This document shows positions 37,141-48,913 of a stretch of 64,000 bases of DNA, piece after piece. Each line of letters starts with the position of its first letter. Within the stretch, counting starts at the first letter, position 1. The translations under genes were made by a program, and so were the position numbers. Source of the stretch: Bagarius yarrelli. Its lineage: Eukaryota; Chordata; Actinopteri; Siluriformes; Sisoridae. The stretch is from contig VCAZ01000042.1 in the NCBI GenBank assembly GCA_005784505.1, positions 535,733 through 599,732 on the forward strand, read 5' to 3'. The notes beneath the pieces are model-generated. The model had not been told where the DNA came from, ran no database searches, and saw nothing but the letters and a program-made list of their open reading frames with translations.

Positions 37141-37979
37141 ATGTCAGTATATGGGGGGGGATGAGGATATGGTAGGTTCTGGGTCATATAAAATGTCATA
37201 TTATTCTCTGTCCTCTAAAAGTAGATCAATCACAGATGCCCAGTTTTTGCTTTTGTTTTAAAAGAAAGGCAAAGGAAGGTTTACTAGACTCTAGTAATGC
37301 ATTTCATATGAGCCCTGAGAATTGGTGTGTCTGTTGGATTTGAGTTTCGTTTGACTTTCTTTTCTCTCGCTGGGTTCCGTCTGTCCACACGAATATTATT
37401 CTCCACTCAGACAGAACTGGCAGCAACCGCCATTCAGTTCCCTTTACTGACGAAATAAACAGACAGAGCCACCCAGCAAAGCGACCTCTTTTTTTTTGTC
37501 CATTGTGTCCTCCCCCCCTCCATCACTACCACTTTTTCCTTATTTGTCTCTTTTGACTCTGCCTTGATGTTCAGTACTGATGGGCAATTCCCAAAGAAAC
37601 CTTTCTTGACTCTTAAAAGAGAATTGATGGGTATATAAAGGAATAAATCTTGCCCCAGTTCACTTGAAGTGGTAGAAATCTACATTAGATAATTATTTAG
37701 GTTTACTTCAGCTCAGTAAATTCACAAAATGACAACAGAGAAGGTGGCGGATACAAAATCAGAACTTCCTGTGCTTTCCTTAGGTAACGCTGTAATGGCG
37801 TGCGCTCCCAGGAGAGAACACGAGGTTAGATTTGAGTCCTAAACAAGAGAGAAATGTGTGCTTGGTGGATTTCCACTCAAAGTGACTGGGGGTGTGTGTG
37901 CTTTTAAACCAACAAACATCTCATCAGCTGTAAATAAACTAAAGAATAATGCAAACAAAAATCTTGTCCACAAAAAAAT

Positions 37980-38190
37980 TAAATTATTTTTCTTCTCTTA
38001 ATTTTTCCTTTTGCTTAATCTTCTCTTTTGCTTAAACTTTGTTCTTAATATTTTCTCTCTTCCTTTCTAATCTCTTCGTTTCCTGATCTTTTCCTTTGCT
38101 TGGTCTTTTCTTAATCTATTCCTTAATTTTTTTTCTTCCTTTCTCATTTTCTTTTCTTAAATGTTATCGTTCTTATTTCGTTTCCTTTTC
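37980..38190. repeat. long pyrimidine-biased tract
   Basis: About 210 bases made largely of TTCTTTTCCTTT-type units with only scattered A and G (recurring CTTAATCTT and TTTGCTT). It ends directly against the GC-rich patch at 38190. Confidence 0.6.
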
Positions 38191-38410
38191 CCCGCTATAC
38201 CAGGGCTGCGCCCCATACCTGGTGCTACCTAAATGACCGCACGCCGACTGCTCCGTTCTTTGTTCTTTTATAGGCGCGCGCTCAGGTGCCTCTCATTCCG
38301 CTGATTAGGCGGCATGTCGGCGTTGCCTGGCAACCGCGCTGTGTTGCGCCCGCGGACGCGCCTGACTAGAAACTTTGCCTGCCGCGAAGTCCGTGACGTT
38401 AGAAGCGCTA
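38190..38410. promoter_or_regulatory. short GC/CpG-rich patch with X-box
   Basis: This roughly 220-bp patch is far richer in CG dinucleotides than its surroundings (GGCGCGCGCTC, CGCCCGCGGACGCGCC). It contains a TTTTATAGG TATA-like sequence (about 38269-38277) and a perfect X-box GTTGCCTGGCAAC (38332-38344). It could be the promoter of an unrecognised transcript or a fragment of a retrotransposon LTR, some of which have this TATA plus GC-rich layout. I see no linked exon or tRNA-primer site to decide. Confidence 0.35.
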
Positions 38411-39484
38411 TAATTAATGGCTGTCCTTATTAGAATATCTGTACAGCATGATCAGTTATTCAATTAGCCAGTCATACAAATGCAGATTAAAAGTTTCAGG
38501 TTGACTGGAAAAAGTTTCTGATTAAAGATTAAACATTAGATAAAATGAGGAGAAAACATGTTTTTTTTTTTCTTTTATTCATATGTCTATGTAATAATGT
38601 TACAACTGTTCCAGTTTGTTTTCAGGATATAAAACCCACTAGAATTATTTTTTGTTGACATTTACATTTTTTTTTTATATGTAATTTTTTTTACACACAC
38701 AACCACTGAAAATGTTTTTTATACAAATATACAAATACATAAAACAAAAACTAATACTAATATAATTGTTTGGCTTTTTTTTTTTTTTTTTAAAAAAAGG
38801 TAGTTTTCTAGTCTTTTAATTACTTAAAATACGTAAAAGGTTATAAAGCAATGAATAAAATCATTTTAATCAGTTGCAAAAGCTGAATACTTGATCCAAC
38901 CATATTAATTGCATAATAAGTCATAATTAAAAGCATGACTGAATTGCAGCTTAAGCACCATAATAGAGTAGCTTCATTTAAAAAAAATGACAAAATAAAA
39001 AAAATCTTACTTAATTATTTGCTTTTTTTCATTCAATTAATGTTAAAAGAAAAGAAATAAAGCAAAAAAAAAAAAAAAGGATTTAGCAGACGCTCTTGTC
39101 CAGAATGTCAGAATGTTTTTTTTCTGTTTTATTTCCTGTATAGGGACATGATATGCTCTGAGAAAATGCTCTTTAAATGTAATGATTAATTTGATAGATG
39201 TAAAAGATAGAATACAGAAGATTTATCTAAATAGCCTGGGTCATGCATATATTCTATATGTGTAACCCCGCCCCCTTAAGGTTCTTTGCTTCTTAGGACT
39301 TGTAATGATTAACGAAGGTGAATACATCACAAATCCACTCTTCTATAGACATCCTTTTAGACTGTATCCTAAAGTCGATGATGGACTGGGACTCACTCTG
39401 CTCCACTGACCGAAGCCTACAGTTTGCACTACATTTGATCATTACAATATGCTGTAATTAACAATAACATGCGTTGTCACCCAG

Positions 39485-39692
39485 ATAAGAATGGGTTCCC
39501 TATTGGGTCTGGTTCCTCTCAAGGTTTCTTCCTACTTCATCTCAGGTAGTTATTTCTTTGCCACAGTTGCCCCCGGCTTACTCATTACAGACAAACTAAG
39601 GCTTTTCACTGTTACTGCATTCTGTGTAAAGATGCTTTGAGACAATGTCCGTTGTTAAAAGCTAAACAAATAAATTAAAATGAATTTGAATT
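39485..39692 (+). repeat. dispersed teleost repeat, second copy
   Basis: AATGGGTTCCCTATTGGG, CTCAAGGTTTCTTCCT, TTGCTCATT-like and GCTTTGAGACAATGTCCGTTG blocks align with 22438-22664 in order. Confidence 0.8.
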
Positions 39693-39942
39693 GATTTTTT
39701 TTTTATTTTTAAGTTTTGTTGCAATCAGTGTAGTTTTGTTCAAATTTCTTCACTGTCCTTAAGCTGCTGTAGTGATAAGAGTTTGATTTTATCTTCTGGC
39801 AATATCAGCAATTAGGTAAAAAAAAACTTGATATAGAGAAGCACTTCTAGGTGGTTTTTTTGCCAGTTTTAATTTGTGCCCTGACCAGGTCATTAAGGTA
39901 ATGCGATAATTTTTCTTAAAACCTTAAAGAACTGGATTTAAA

Positions 39943-40090
39943 GGGAAGTGGTGGCCCAATGGTTAAGGTGTTGGACTGATACCTGGAAGACCGGGGTTTG
40001 ATTACCAGCACCACTAAGACACCACTGCTGGGCCCCTGAGATAATTGTATAATTACTCTGGATAAGGACGTCTGCCAAATGCTGTAAAAA
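39943..40090 (+). repeat. SINE, internally deleted
   Basis: Intact head and the tail CTCTGGATAAGGACGTCTGC, but the part after CTGGGCCCCTGAG up to the tail is missing about 50 bases compared with the copy at 40330. Confidence 0.85.
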
Positions 40091-40329
40091 ACGTTTCAGT
40101 CTTTTAAATACCACAGCTGTTTGGGACATAATCTAACAGAAAAATATTTGTAGCTGACAGTGTTTTATGAGTATATAATAAGTTTGGAAGTGTATGCATA
40201 ACTGACCGATTTGAAATGAAATCGTTATGTAAATAAATAATGTTACTAATAAACAAATGCAGATAATATAGTATATCACCTTTTTAAGACTACACTCTTT
40301 TTTTGTTTCGGAAAAAAACAAATTCCCAG

Positions 40330-40522
40330 GGCAGGAAGTGGTAGCACAATGATTAAGGTGATGGACTGCTAATTGGAAGATTGGGGTTTGATTCCCAGCA
40401 CCACCAAGTGACCATGGTTGGGCCTCTGAATAAGACCCTTAACCCTTTTTTGTTCAACTGTATAAATGAGATAAATGTAAGTCTCTCTGGATAAGGGCGT
40501 CTGCCAAATGCTGTAAATGTTA
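40330..40522 (+). repeat. tRNA-derived teleost SINE
   Basis: Head TAGCACAATGATTAAGG, box B-like GGTTTGATTCCC, TAAGACCCTTAACCC and the tail CTCTGGATAAGGGCGTCTGC. Nearly full length. Confidence 0.85.
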
Positions 40523-41429
40523 CTGTAAGATAACATCATAAGTCCATAACTGAAGTGTCTTCAAAAAAGTTCCTGTTCTTTCCATTAGAGGGCGGTCAAA
40601 CTTTAAATTCAAGTTTTCCGGGGCATCAATGTTATTCAGTATTAGAGATGTAACCAAATTCATACAGCGCTCAGTTACTTGGCATCTATCTAAAGGGAAG
40701 CGAAACAGCTCAGATAGCTTCCAGGTTTAGATAGCTACCAGGTGCAGAAATATTTAACGAATGCTCCTATTCTCTGAGCAGCCTAGGACATTTACATATG
40801 AGTGTAAAATAGTTTGTGTGAATGAATTCATCCACTGTATTCTCTTCTAGGCTGTTTTTTTATGGAATGGGAATGAGCTGCACTTCACATTTGAGGGTGT
40901 TTGGTGTTACAGGCAGTTGAAATGTAGTAGGCATTGGCAGCACTCCTGCCTGTCAGACAGCACCGGTTATGACCATTTCTGAAATGCCGAACAGACAGCG
41001 CACTTGTCAACACAGGTGTTCAACCACAGCTACTCACCAAGGCCGCGGTTTTTATTAAACACAAATGAATGGACGGTTTTCACTGCTGTTTGCAGGATTT
41101 CACATGACATTGGAGACGTACAGTGAGTCTCGGGATTCTTTATTTTTATTCAGTAGGTCAGTGCATGGGATGGCCACTCAGACTTATTTTTGCTCATGCT
41201 CAAAAGCAGCTTCTTTATTTCAATGTATGTTAAAGAACGTTAGTGAGAATTCAGTCTTTCCAGAAAGAACATTAACCCCCTAATGTTCAGACCAGAGGTG
41301 CACTGGGACCCTACTGTTGAGGGACAGTTGATGGTGGACAGGGCATGTGCATAGATATCTATTAAATCACTTCCTGTTTTCATGCAAGTCCCATTTGGAT
41401 AGATTTAGCATGCCTTTAATATGTTTATA

Positions 41430-42840
41430 TACGTAAAAAAAAAAAATTAGGACATCCCATTAAGTATTTAGTTCTTTATTAGGAAATGTTAACATATTGA
41501 TGGTTAATCTTGTTTTAATTTTCTCTTTACAAAAGAGAGTAACTTAACTGCAGGTAAACAACAAAAAGTAACATGGTTTTACTCATTAAACAAAATATTT
41601 GAACAAAAATGTGTGTTCTAACTGAGGAATAAGTTAGGACACCCTACCCGTTAATAGCTAGTGTTACCCCCTTTGGCTGAAATAACTTCAATGAGACAAA
41701 TCTACCAGTCTCTGTCCCACAGCTCAATGCAGAATTCTTTCAGCTGCCAGATGTTTGAGGGGTTTCTTGCATGTACAGCCCATTTTAAGACACCTCACAG
41801 CATCTCAAGGGGATTCAGATCTGGGCTTTGACTCAGCCATTCCAGTCCTTGGTGGATTTACTGGTATGTTTTGGGTCATTATCATATTGCAGGATCCAGT
41901 TCTGCTTCAGCTTTACTTTTTTACAGATGGTCATAAATGTTCCTCAAGCACCCTCTGATACACAGTGGAATTCATAGTGGATTCTATGACGGTAAACTGG
42001 CATGAGGTCCTATTCCTAGAATGCTGTGTTTGGTTTACACCAAACATGTCCTCTGTTGCAGTGTCCAAATAATTAAATTTTAGACTCATCTGTCTAAAGA
42101 GCATTATTTCAGAAGAGCTGGTATTTTTCTTCGTTCTTTTGGCATACTTCAGTCTGGCCTTCCTGTTTTTTTTAGAGTTTTTTAGTTTCCTCACATGAAA
42201 GTTAAACTTGTGTAGTCTTTTTCTGATTGTAGAGTCATGCACTTTCACACCAACAGTAGCAGAGCCTGCTGTAGGTCCTGTGATGACACTTTGGGGATTT
42301 TGGTGACTTTTTTTATCATCTTGCGGTCTTCTCTCGTGGTGAACTTGCTTGTACGTCCAGATCTGGGCATGTTGTCAGTTGTTTTGAATGTCCTCCACTT
42401 GTAGACTATTTTGCGGACAGTGGAATGACTGATTTCAAAATCCTCTGAGATTTTTTTAAATCCCTTTCCAGACTAATAAACTGCTACAATCTTCTTTTTT
42501 AAAGGCCTCAGACAGCTCTTTCGATCTCACCATACTCTTCACTATCACTTCCACAGTCAAGAGCACACCAAACTTAACTTCTAAGGTTTAAATAGAGCCA
42601 GTCTAAAACCCACCTGTGTTTAAGTGGGAATAAATGTTGGGATGTCTTAGTTTATTTCTCACCAGAAATTGTTTAAGTATTTATTTATGTTTTTAAAAGT
42701 CTTTTCTTCAGTTTTAATTGTTTGGTTATATTACTTGAATCTCTTAGTTTCACTTTCAATTGATAATAAATATCCATATTTCAAAATATGTTAAATACAC
42801 AGGCTTTTATAGGGTGTCCTAATTTTTTCACATGACTGTA
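41430..42840 (-). mobile_element. Tc1-like DNA transposon, degenerate
   Basis: The ends are inverted: AAAAAATTAGGACATCCC at the left (41442-41457) and GGGTGTCCTAATTTTTTC at the right (42813-42830), with TA at the outer borders. Internal - strand sequence encodes relics of a Tc1 transposase: an N-terminal helix-turn-helix part near 42540-42300 and a segment ending with VYQRVLEEHL near 41960. The longest intact stretch is 105 codons (42248-41931), and frameshifts elsewhere make it non-autonomous. A length of about 1.4 kb is close to that of the family. Confidence 0.85.
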
Positions 42841-43691
42841 CAAATCCATGTGTGTGAATCTTTGTCACTTATGGAGTTTGCCAGCATAGCAGCACTGAAT
42901 CACAGATAATGCTTAGTAAGAGCCTCTATGGCACGTCATCCTCTGGTGTGGCTGTTACTTTTAGGCTAATGCCACATTTCTTCACTAGGGTTTATTTCAA
43001 GGGCCAAAATAGGCATGGAAAAAGCTTAATTCTGTGGATTTGGATATCATCAGATCGGCATATAGGAATTATTAGAATTGTTGTCTTGTTACAACTGTGA
43101 ATGACTTGTGGAAAATTCGGAAGCCAAATTCTAGTTTAAAATCTATTCATCTGTCAGATTTTGGGTTTTAAATCTGTTGCTTTAAGGAGCTCATACATTC
43201 TAACAAGGTCCCGGTGGCTTTTGGAGGATATTTGACCCCCTCCACAACATGACAGTTGTGTTTAAAACCATTCCTCTTCTTTTTTTTATGCCAAACCCAC
43301 CCTAAGTGTTTGTTGCCAAACAGTTCTGTTGTTATCTCACCTGACTTTAGACCTGCTACTTTTTGCCCTTGTGTCTAATTATACTTTTGGAGACTTGGTC
43401 ATCCCAAAATGCTGCTAGCTTTTGCAAATGTGCTGCTTTGTTTAATACTTTTTAAACCATCATTTTTCTGTCTTTGCATATCAGGTAGGTGTGTTTAGGC
43501 TGTAAATGTTTTGTGAATTTAACTATTGCTTCAACCGTCAATATGGGCACTTTATATAGCATATAGAGTTCTATGCTATTGCTTTTAGTCATTTCCTTGA
43601 TTGCCGTTTGGTTTTATTTTTCTCCTCCAGGTTATTGAAAAACCGGTAGAATTTGGCTTAAGTGTCATCCTTACCAATTGTATCAATTATT

Positions 43692-43871
43692 CTCAGGGCT
43701 GTGGTGGCTCAAACGGTTAAAGCCACCACAGTCATTGTTTGGACGACCAGGAAGACCAGATTAAACCCCCACTGCTGCTGACAATCTGCCCCTCTTGGGT
43801 CCTTGAGCAAGACCCTTAACGCTTCCTGCTCTAGGGGCGCTGTATCATAGCTGACCCTGCGCTCTGACCTA
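43692..43871 (+). repeat. SINE, subfamily with GGGGCGCTGTATCA motif
   Basis: Head GTGGTGGCTCAAACGG, TTGAGCAAGACCCTTAACG, GGGGCGCTGTATCATAGC. Matches the inverted copy at 21350-21505. Confidence 0.8.
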
Positions 43872-45119
43872 AACTTTCTAAGATGGGATATGCCTAGCAA
43901 CAAATATCACTGTGCTGTAGAGTCTATGTGACAATTTTTTTGACAAGTCACAAAACTCATTGGTGAGTAAACGGGCTTATTTAAGCCTGACCAGCACCAC
44001 CTGCTGGTTAATTGTACATTTTTTCCACCATGAGTAATTTTACAGGGCTGCTTGGTAACTGCAGCATCAAGGGTCTCAATTTGCAATGCTGTGATGGGAC
44101 ATTATTTTCCTCACTTTTGTTGTTACAGCTTGTCCATGCTGTAGCATGCAACTTGGGTGAACACATCAGTGTGCATTTATACATGGCTTTCAGCACCCAT
44201 ATATGGGCAGAAACTGAGAACCAGAGCACCCGAGGACACATGTGGTGCTGCTCTCAACGCCCCTCAACATGTTGAGCTTGGCCACATGAAACAGCTTTGC
44301 CAGTCTTTTCTCTCCCTTCATTACGTTTTATTAGCGTTTGCATGTGTTTAATTATAATCTGGAGGGGAAAAAAAAAGACCAGCACGCCATACAGTACACA
44401 CCACCTTATGATTATTACCCGTTTTGTTTTAGAACTGAGGCTCTCGCTATATGTAGTGGTGCCCAATTTGTAGGCGTCATCCCATGAAAAGATCCAAAGC
44501 AGAACCCCGCGACATGACTGGCATTCAAGCCGTTATTGTCTTAACCAAGAATACCACTTCTAAACACTGGGTTTGCATTACGAGCACCCATTCGGGCCCT
44601 CCTGCAAACAACACAGGGCCAGAATGAATCAATTAAACAGGCATTCCTTGGGTTCCTGTTTATTTAAACATGTTTACGCGGCAAGGGGCCTGTCTGTGAA
44701 TTCACATTGTTCCTGTTGGGGAGGAGGAGGGTGGGGAGATTGCAAACACATTTGTTAGTTTGAAGTGAGTTGAATAAATATCGATAGTGATTAGTTGTTG
44801 GATGTAATGCTTAGAGCTGAAATATGCAACTCGGTGAATAGTCATTTATCAGCATTGAATTTCCGGAACGGATCCGGATTTAGGTTTTGTTTTTGTTTTT
44901 TTTGGTTAATGTTGCCCAAAAAGAGCACATTGCAACAGAAATACTATAAAACTTCATGTATTCCGCCCTATAAAACGTTTTCGGAGAAAGAATTCTAAAA
45001 CCTCTTTAAACAAAGCAGTGAGGGAAAAAAAACCCGAAAACAATGCATAAAAAACATAAGATGTAAAAAAAAAATAAAAAAATATTGCCAGTCTACAAAA
45101 GATGCACACATGCCCCTTC

Positions 45120-45420
45120 TACTAAACCACCCAACTGTATTTAGGAAACTTCAGCTACTCATCTTACCGACCACCCAAGAAGCCCAACAGTTTACGGTTT
45201 GACACTTTTGATCTTGTCCCGATTTTATCTTCCTCCTTTTGCCGAACACATCTCATTCTTAAAGAACTTGCTTTACCTTCTACCTTGTAGTGATCAGTTG
45301 GTAGAAATGCCAGCTGCTGTGCATTTAAGCTATTTAAAGCAACTTTTACTAAGTGCCAGATGCCATGCTTTATATTCCAAAACACTTCCAGCAGTCCATT
45401 TTATCCACACACGTACTTGA
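45120..45420. promoter_or_regulatory. candidate cis-element with Gli site, 3' of ptch2
   Basis: Complex, non-repetitive sequence stands out from the AT-rich surroundings. It contains an exact Gli consensus GACCACCCA (45169-45177) and a one-mismatch copy AACCACCCA 45 bases to the left (45126-45134). No splice-bounded open frame has coding character. It lies about 3.5 kb beyond the ptch2 stop codon. A distal Hedgehog-responsive enhancer is possible; only the motif is seen. Confidence 0.3.
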
Positions 45421-46386
45421 GACTGACACCATTACATCCTCTAAACTCACCAAAGTTAATCTTGCCAATAGAAGCAGTGTAACAAATGTAAGATTAACTT
45501 GCTGTATAGATAATGACTTATTTTAGCTTGTTGCACCTCTAAGTTCAGCTAAAGAAGGAAGTGAAAGTCATTTGATTCTGTAACCTTGAGGAATACAAAG
45601 GGTTTTACTGACCTCAACAGACCAATGAGATCCTGAACCTAATCCTGACTGATAAGAATGATTTATATGCCTATAGGAAAGTTTATGAAGCCATATTTTA
45701 CATAAAATGAAAACTTCTCGGCACAGAGAGAATTAGATAAATAAAAATCACAGTGTTTCATCGATTATATAGAAAGTGTATTTTAAGGTCTTTATATATG
45801 TATATGTTTTATTAAAAACATAAATTCTGGTACTACTAAACATTTTTCTTTAAAATTTTTCTAGATGTAAAAAATCAAAAGCTAATAACTTGCTAATTGG
45901 TCTAATTTGTAATTACGTAAATTAAGAAAAGATGTTTTTTTTATTCAAAATAAATGATTCAAAATTATAAAATGAAGATTGAGTAAATTAACAACTGCGA
46001 TTGATTTCCATACCATGTAAAATCAAAACAGCATAAAAAAATACCACTAATTTTTAAATAACCTATCTCTCATTATACAGTAAAATACTTTAAAAATTTC
46101 TGCTTACCCGAGAGTCTTTTTCTGTCTTTTTCAGACAATTTAAAGATTTCAGCCTGTCTTATTATTTTAAATCCATAGTCACCATATACACTGTCCTTTC
46201 CAATGTCAAAAAACTCTTTAGACTCTTACACTCTATGGTCTGTTTAATAAAATCGTGAAAAAAAACATTAAACTCTATGCTGTTACAGGAAGTTCTGGCC
46301 AATCAGAATTACGCATTAAACAAAATTGTGGTGTGTAAGGAAGTCTAAGAAATGATGGCTATACTTTCACAAATACGAGTGCCTTG

Positions 46387-46555
46387 GCAGTGGTAGCACA
46401 AGTGGTTCTGCCTCTTCAGCAGATTAGGAATTAAGCCCTGGCAACATCGGTCTGCCACTGATGGGCCCTTGAGCAAGGCCCTTAACTCTAGGTGCTCCAG
46501 GAGTGCCGTACTCCATGGCTGTCTGTGCTCCGAACCCCAACCTTCAAATTGGCAT
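46387..46555 (+). repeat. SINE, diverged
   Basis: GCAGTGGTAGCACAAGTGG head, GGGCCCTTGAGCAAGGCCC body, and an end related to the 43.7-kb copy (CCAGGAGTGCCGTACTCCAT). Confidence 0.75.
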
Positions 46556-47128
46556 ATGAAAAGAATATAAAAAAAAGTTCTTTTTAAGCACATCCACATC
46601 TATGGCGGGAAACGCTACCTTAATTTTTCAAGTAAATAACATGGTATCACAACCCCTCTTAAATTTATTCCACAGAATATGATGTAATTTGGAGCATACA
46701 ATGTGCAGAACTATGACGGGAACTTGAAAAGCCTGGGATGTATCAGATTCCGGCATGTGAGGCCGAGTTGTGGGAGGTGGAGGAATGTACAGTGCACGCC
46801 TTTCATCTGCATTGGTGGGCTCAGCGCACACGGGACTCTCGCCTTAGGACTCATAACAATCAAACAGGAAATGTGAAGCCAGGTTGTTACACTCTAGCCT
46901 CCCCCACTGCATCTGAGCAGCTCGCTCCCTCCCTTAACTCACCTAACACCTCAGCCCAGCCGAGCACATCCTGTTTGGGCCGAGAAACCCCAATCCCCCC
47001 TTCCCTCCCTCCACCGAATTTAAGTATTTTAGTATCTAAAATTTTAAAATATCTATTGTTATAAATGTTAACAAAACAAGTACAAAGAATACAAAACCAC
47101 ATTCGAGTTGATTTTTTTTTTTTTAACA

Positions 47129-47657
47129 TTTATTTTGTTAGTTCAATTCTTATTAAGGGTGAAGGTAAATGACGGTAACACAGCTTGCGTTTTTTATTTC
47201 TTGCACATGGATTTCTGAAGTCAGTGTTTTGGACAACAAATAGATATCGTTCAAATCTTTAGACAAAGAAGAAAGGCAAGGACATTGACAACCGCACCCC
47301 TCCTTCATTTTCCAAATAAAAACAAAATGTCTCATCTAACACCAAATAAAAAAAAGTGAAAACCTCCACTCCAAACAATCTTACACCCCTCAAAAAGCAA
47401 CAAATAGATATTTATATTTTTATATATATATTTATATATTTATATTTGCATTTATAATATATTTACTCTTTAAAAATATAACATCAGTCTAGTGACTAAC
47501 ATCTGTACAAACTACAAAAATAAAACTTTTTTTATATAAATAATTCATATGGCATGACATACATTTCAAATAAAAGCACAGAACCCCCATTCCCACTACT
47601 TTCCTTTCTGCTATCTCTCCATGTACACCACGGAGCGCTTGCTTGACTGTGTTATGT

Positions 47658-47689
<32 letters not shown>

Positions 47690-48913
47690 GAGATTCAGTA
47701 GCTACATATTGTTCTGCCACAAAAAGCTGCCACTTAAATCTAATATTTCCCTGGGTTTAACCTGGCAGTGTTGTGACCAGTGTTTAAAAAAAATCATAAG
47801 GAAGAAGCGAAGAAATACTGGCTTGAATAAATGTAATAAAGGAGTAAACTGGCCAAGCTGGAGGAACCTGTAAGAGAACGAACTGATCCACTATCAAAGC
47901 AATAAAACCAAAAAACAAACAAATATAAAACCATACCAAAATTCCCTTTAGTGAAAGAAATAAAAATCGAATATTGACCTGATGTAATTCTTGTTAGCTA
48001 TAACAGAAACCTTAAAAAAACTTACTGTAAAGCTTTATTTTTTTAACTGGCAACCCGTTAAAAAAAAAAAAAAACATAGCTAGGGATTAAATGTCATTCG
48101 ATCCTGCAATCCTAAAGCACGTAGCGTGTTTTACTGACCTCGACAGACTAAAGAGACAGTGAAAACTATAATGTACTACAGATGGAGATACCACTAGGGT
48201 TTAAGTTTAAGACCAAATTGTTTTGTACAGTCTAATTAGCCTCGCAAAAGTAAACTATCATATGTAAAATCATAAAGGCACAGTGGTTGGCGTGGATGAA
48301 ATAAAAGTTGTTGTTTTTTTCTTAAATTACTGACAAAAATAGGTTCTCCGAGTGTTACAGTGCAAACACAGACAAGACACCATCAGGGAACAGAGTGCAG
48401 TGGTAGCTTAGCTTTTCGTGTTATGAACTGTAATAAAGACCTCTAACATAATGCGGTAACAAGCTGAAGACGGTGCAGTGTAAGAAAATGTTAATGAGAA
48501 GGGGGTACTACGCATTTTCAAGGCAAATCATCTCATCATATATGATGTATAGCAGCAAAAACCGAACACTGACCTTTCATTTGCAATAACCTAATATTTA
48601 ACTTCTCTGAATTTTTACATATAACACATTTCTTAATATTTACAAAAAAAAAAGAGGAAACAAAACCTATGAATCCTCTTATATATTTAACTTTTACATA
48701 AGAGAATACACAAGTGATACAGTACTCTTTTAAATAGTTTTCCCCTCCTTTAGTATTAAAATATATATTTATAAATGTAGAATTTTCTTAAAAATAAATC
48801 CTCTTATCTGTGAGGTTTATGTACAGTTTAGAAAGACAGCGCAGAGGACCTCACGAAACAGCCAGAAATAGATTCCAGACAAAGGGATTGTGGGGGGTGA
48901 CAATGTGTGCTGT
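47129..48913 (-). other. probable ptch2 3' UTR
   Basis: The stretch after the ptch2 stop codon has no open frame with coding character and no intact repeat apart from homopolymer tracts. AATAAA signals on the - strand lie at 48039-48034 and 47134-47129, so the 3' UTR may be about 0.9 or 1.8 kb. It contains a T-run (47671-47689, A-run on the transcript) and a segment at about 48090-48160 that resembles 45565-45635. The actual poly(A) site cannot be decided from sequence. Confidence 0.45.

Larger units (their letters stand above)
35501..41429. other. intergenic DNA between two Tc1 relics
   Basis: Contains the SINEs, teleost repeat, pyrimidine tract and GC patch listed separately. 38.42-39.2 kb is very AT-rich with T-runs. 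35.5-36.9 kb is moderately complex without coding signature. Confidence 0.5.
42841..47128. other. intergenic DNA 3' of ptch2
   Basis: SINEs at 43.7 and 46.4 kb, the Gli-site segment at 45.1 kb, an AT-rich stretch at 45.7-46.3 kb, and complex sequence at about 44.0-44.3 and 46.6-47.0 kb. No gene recognised. Confidence 0.5.
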
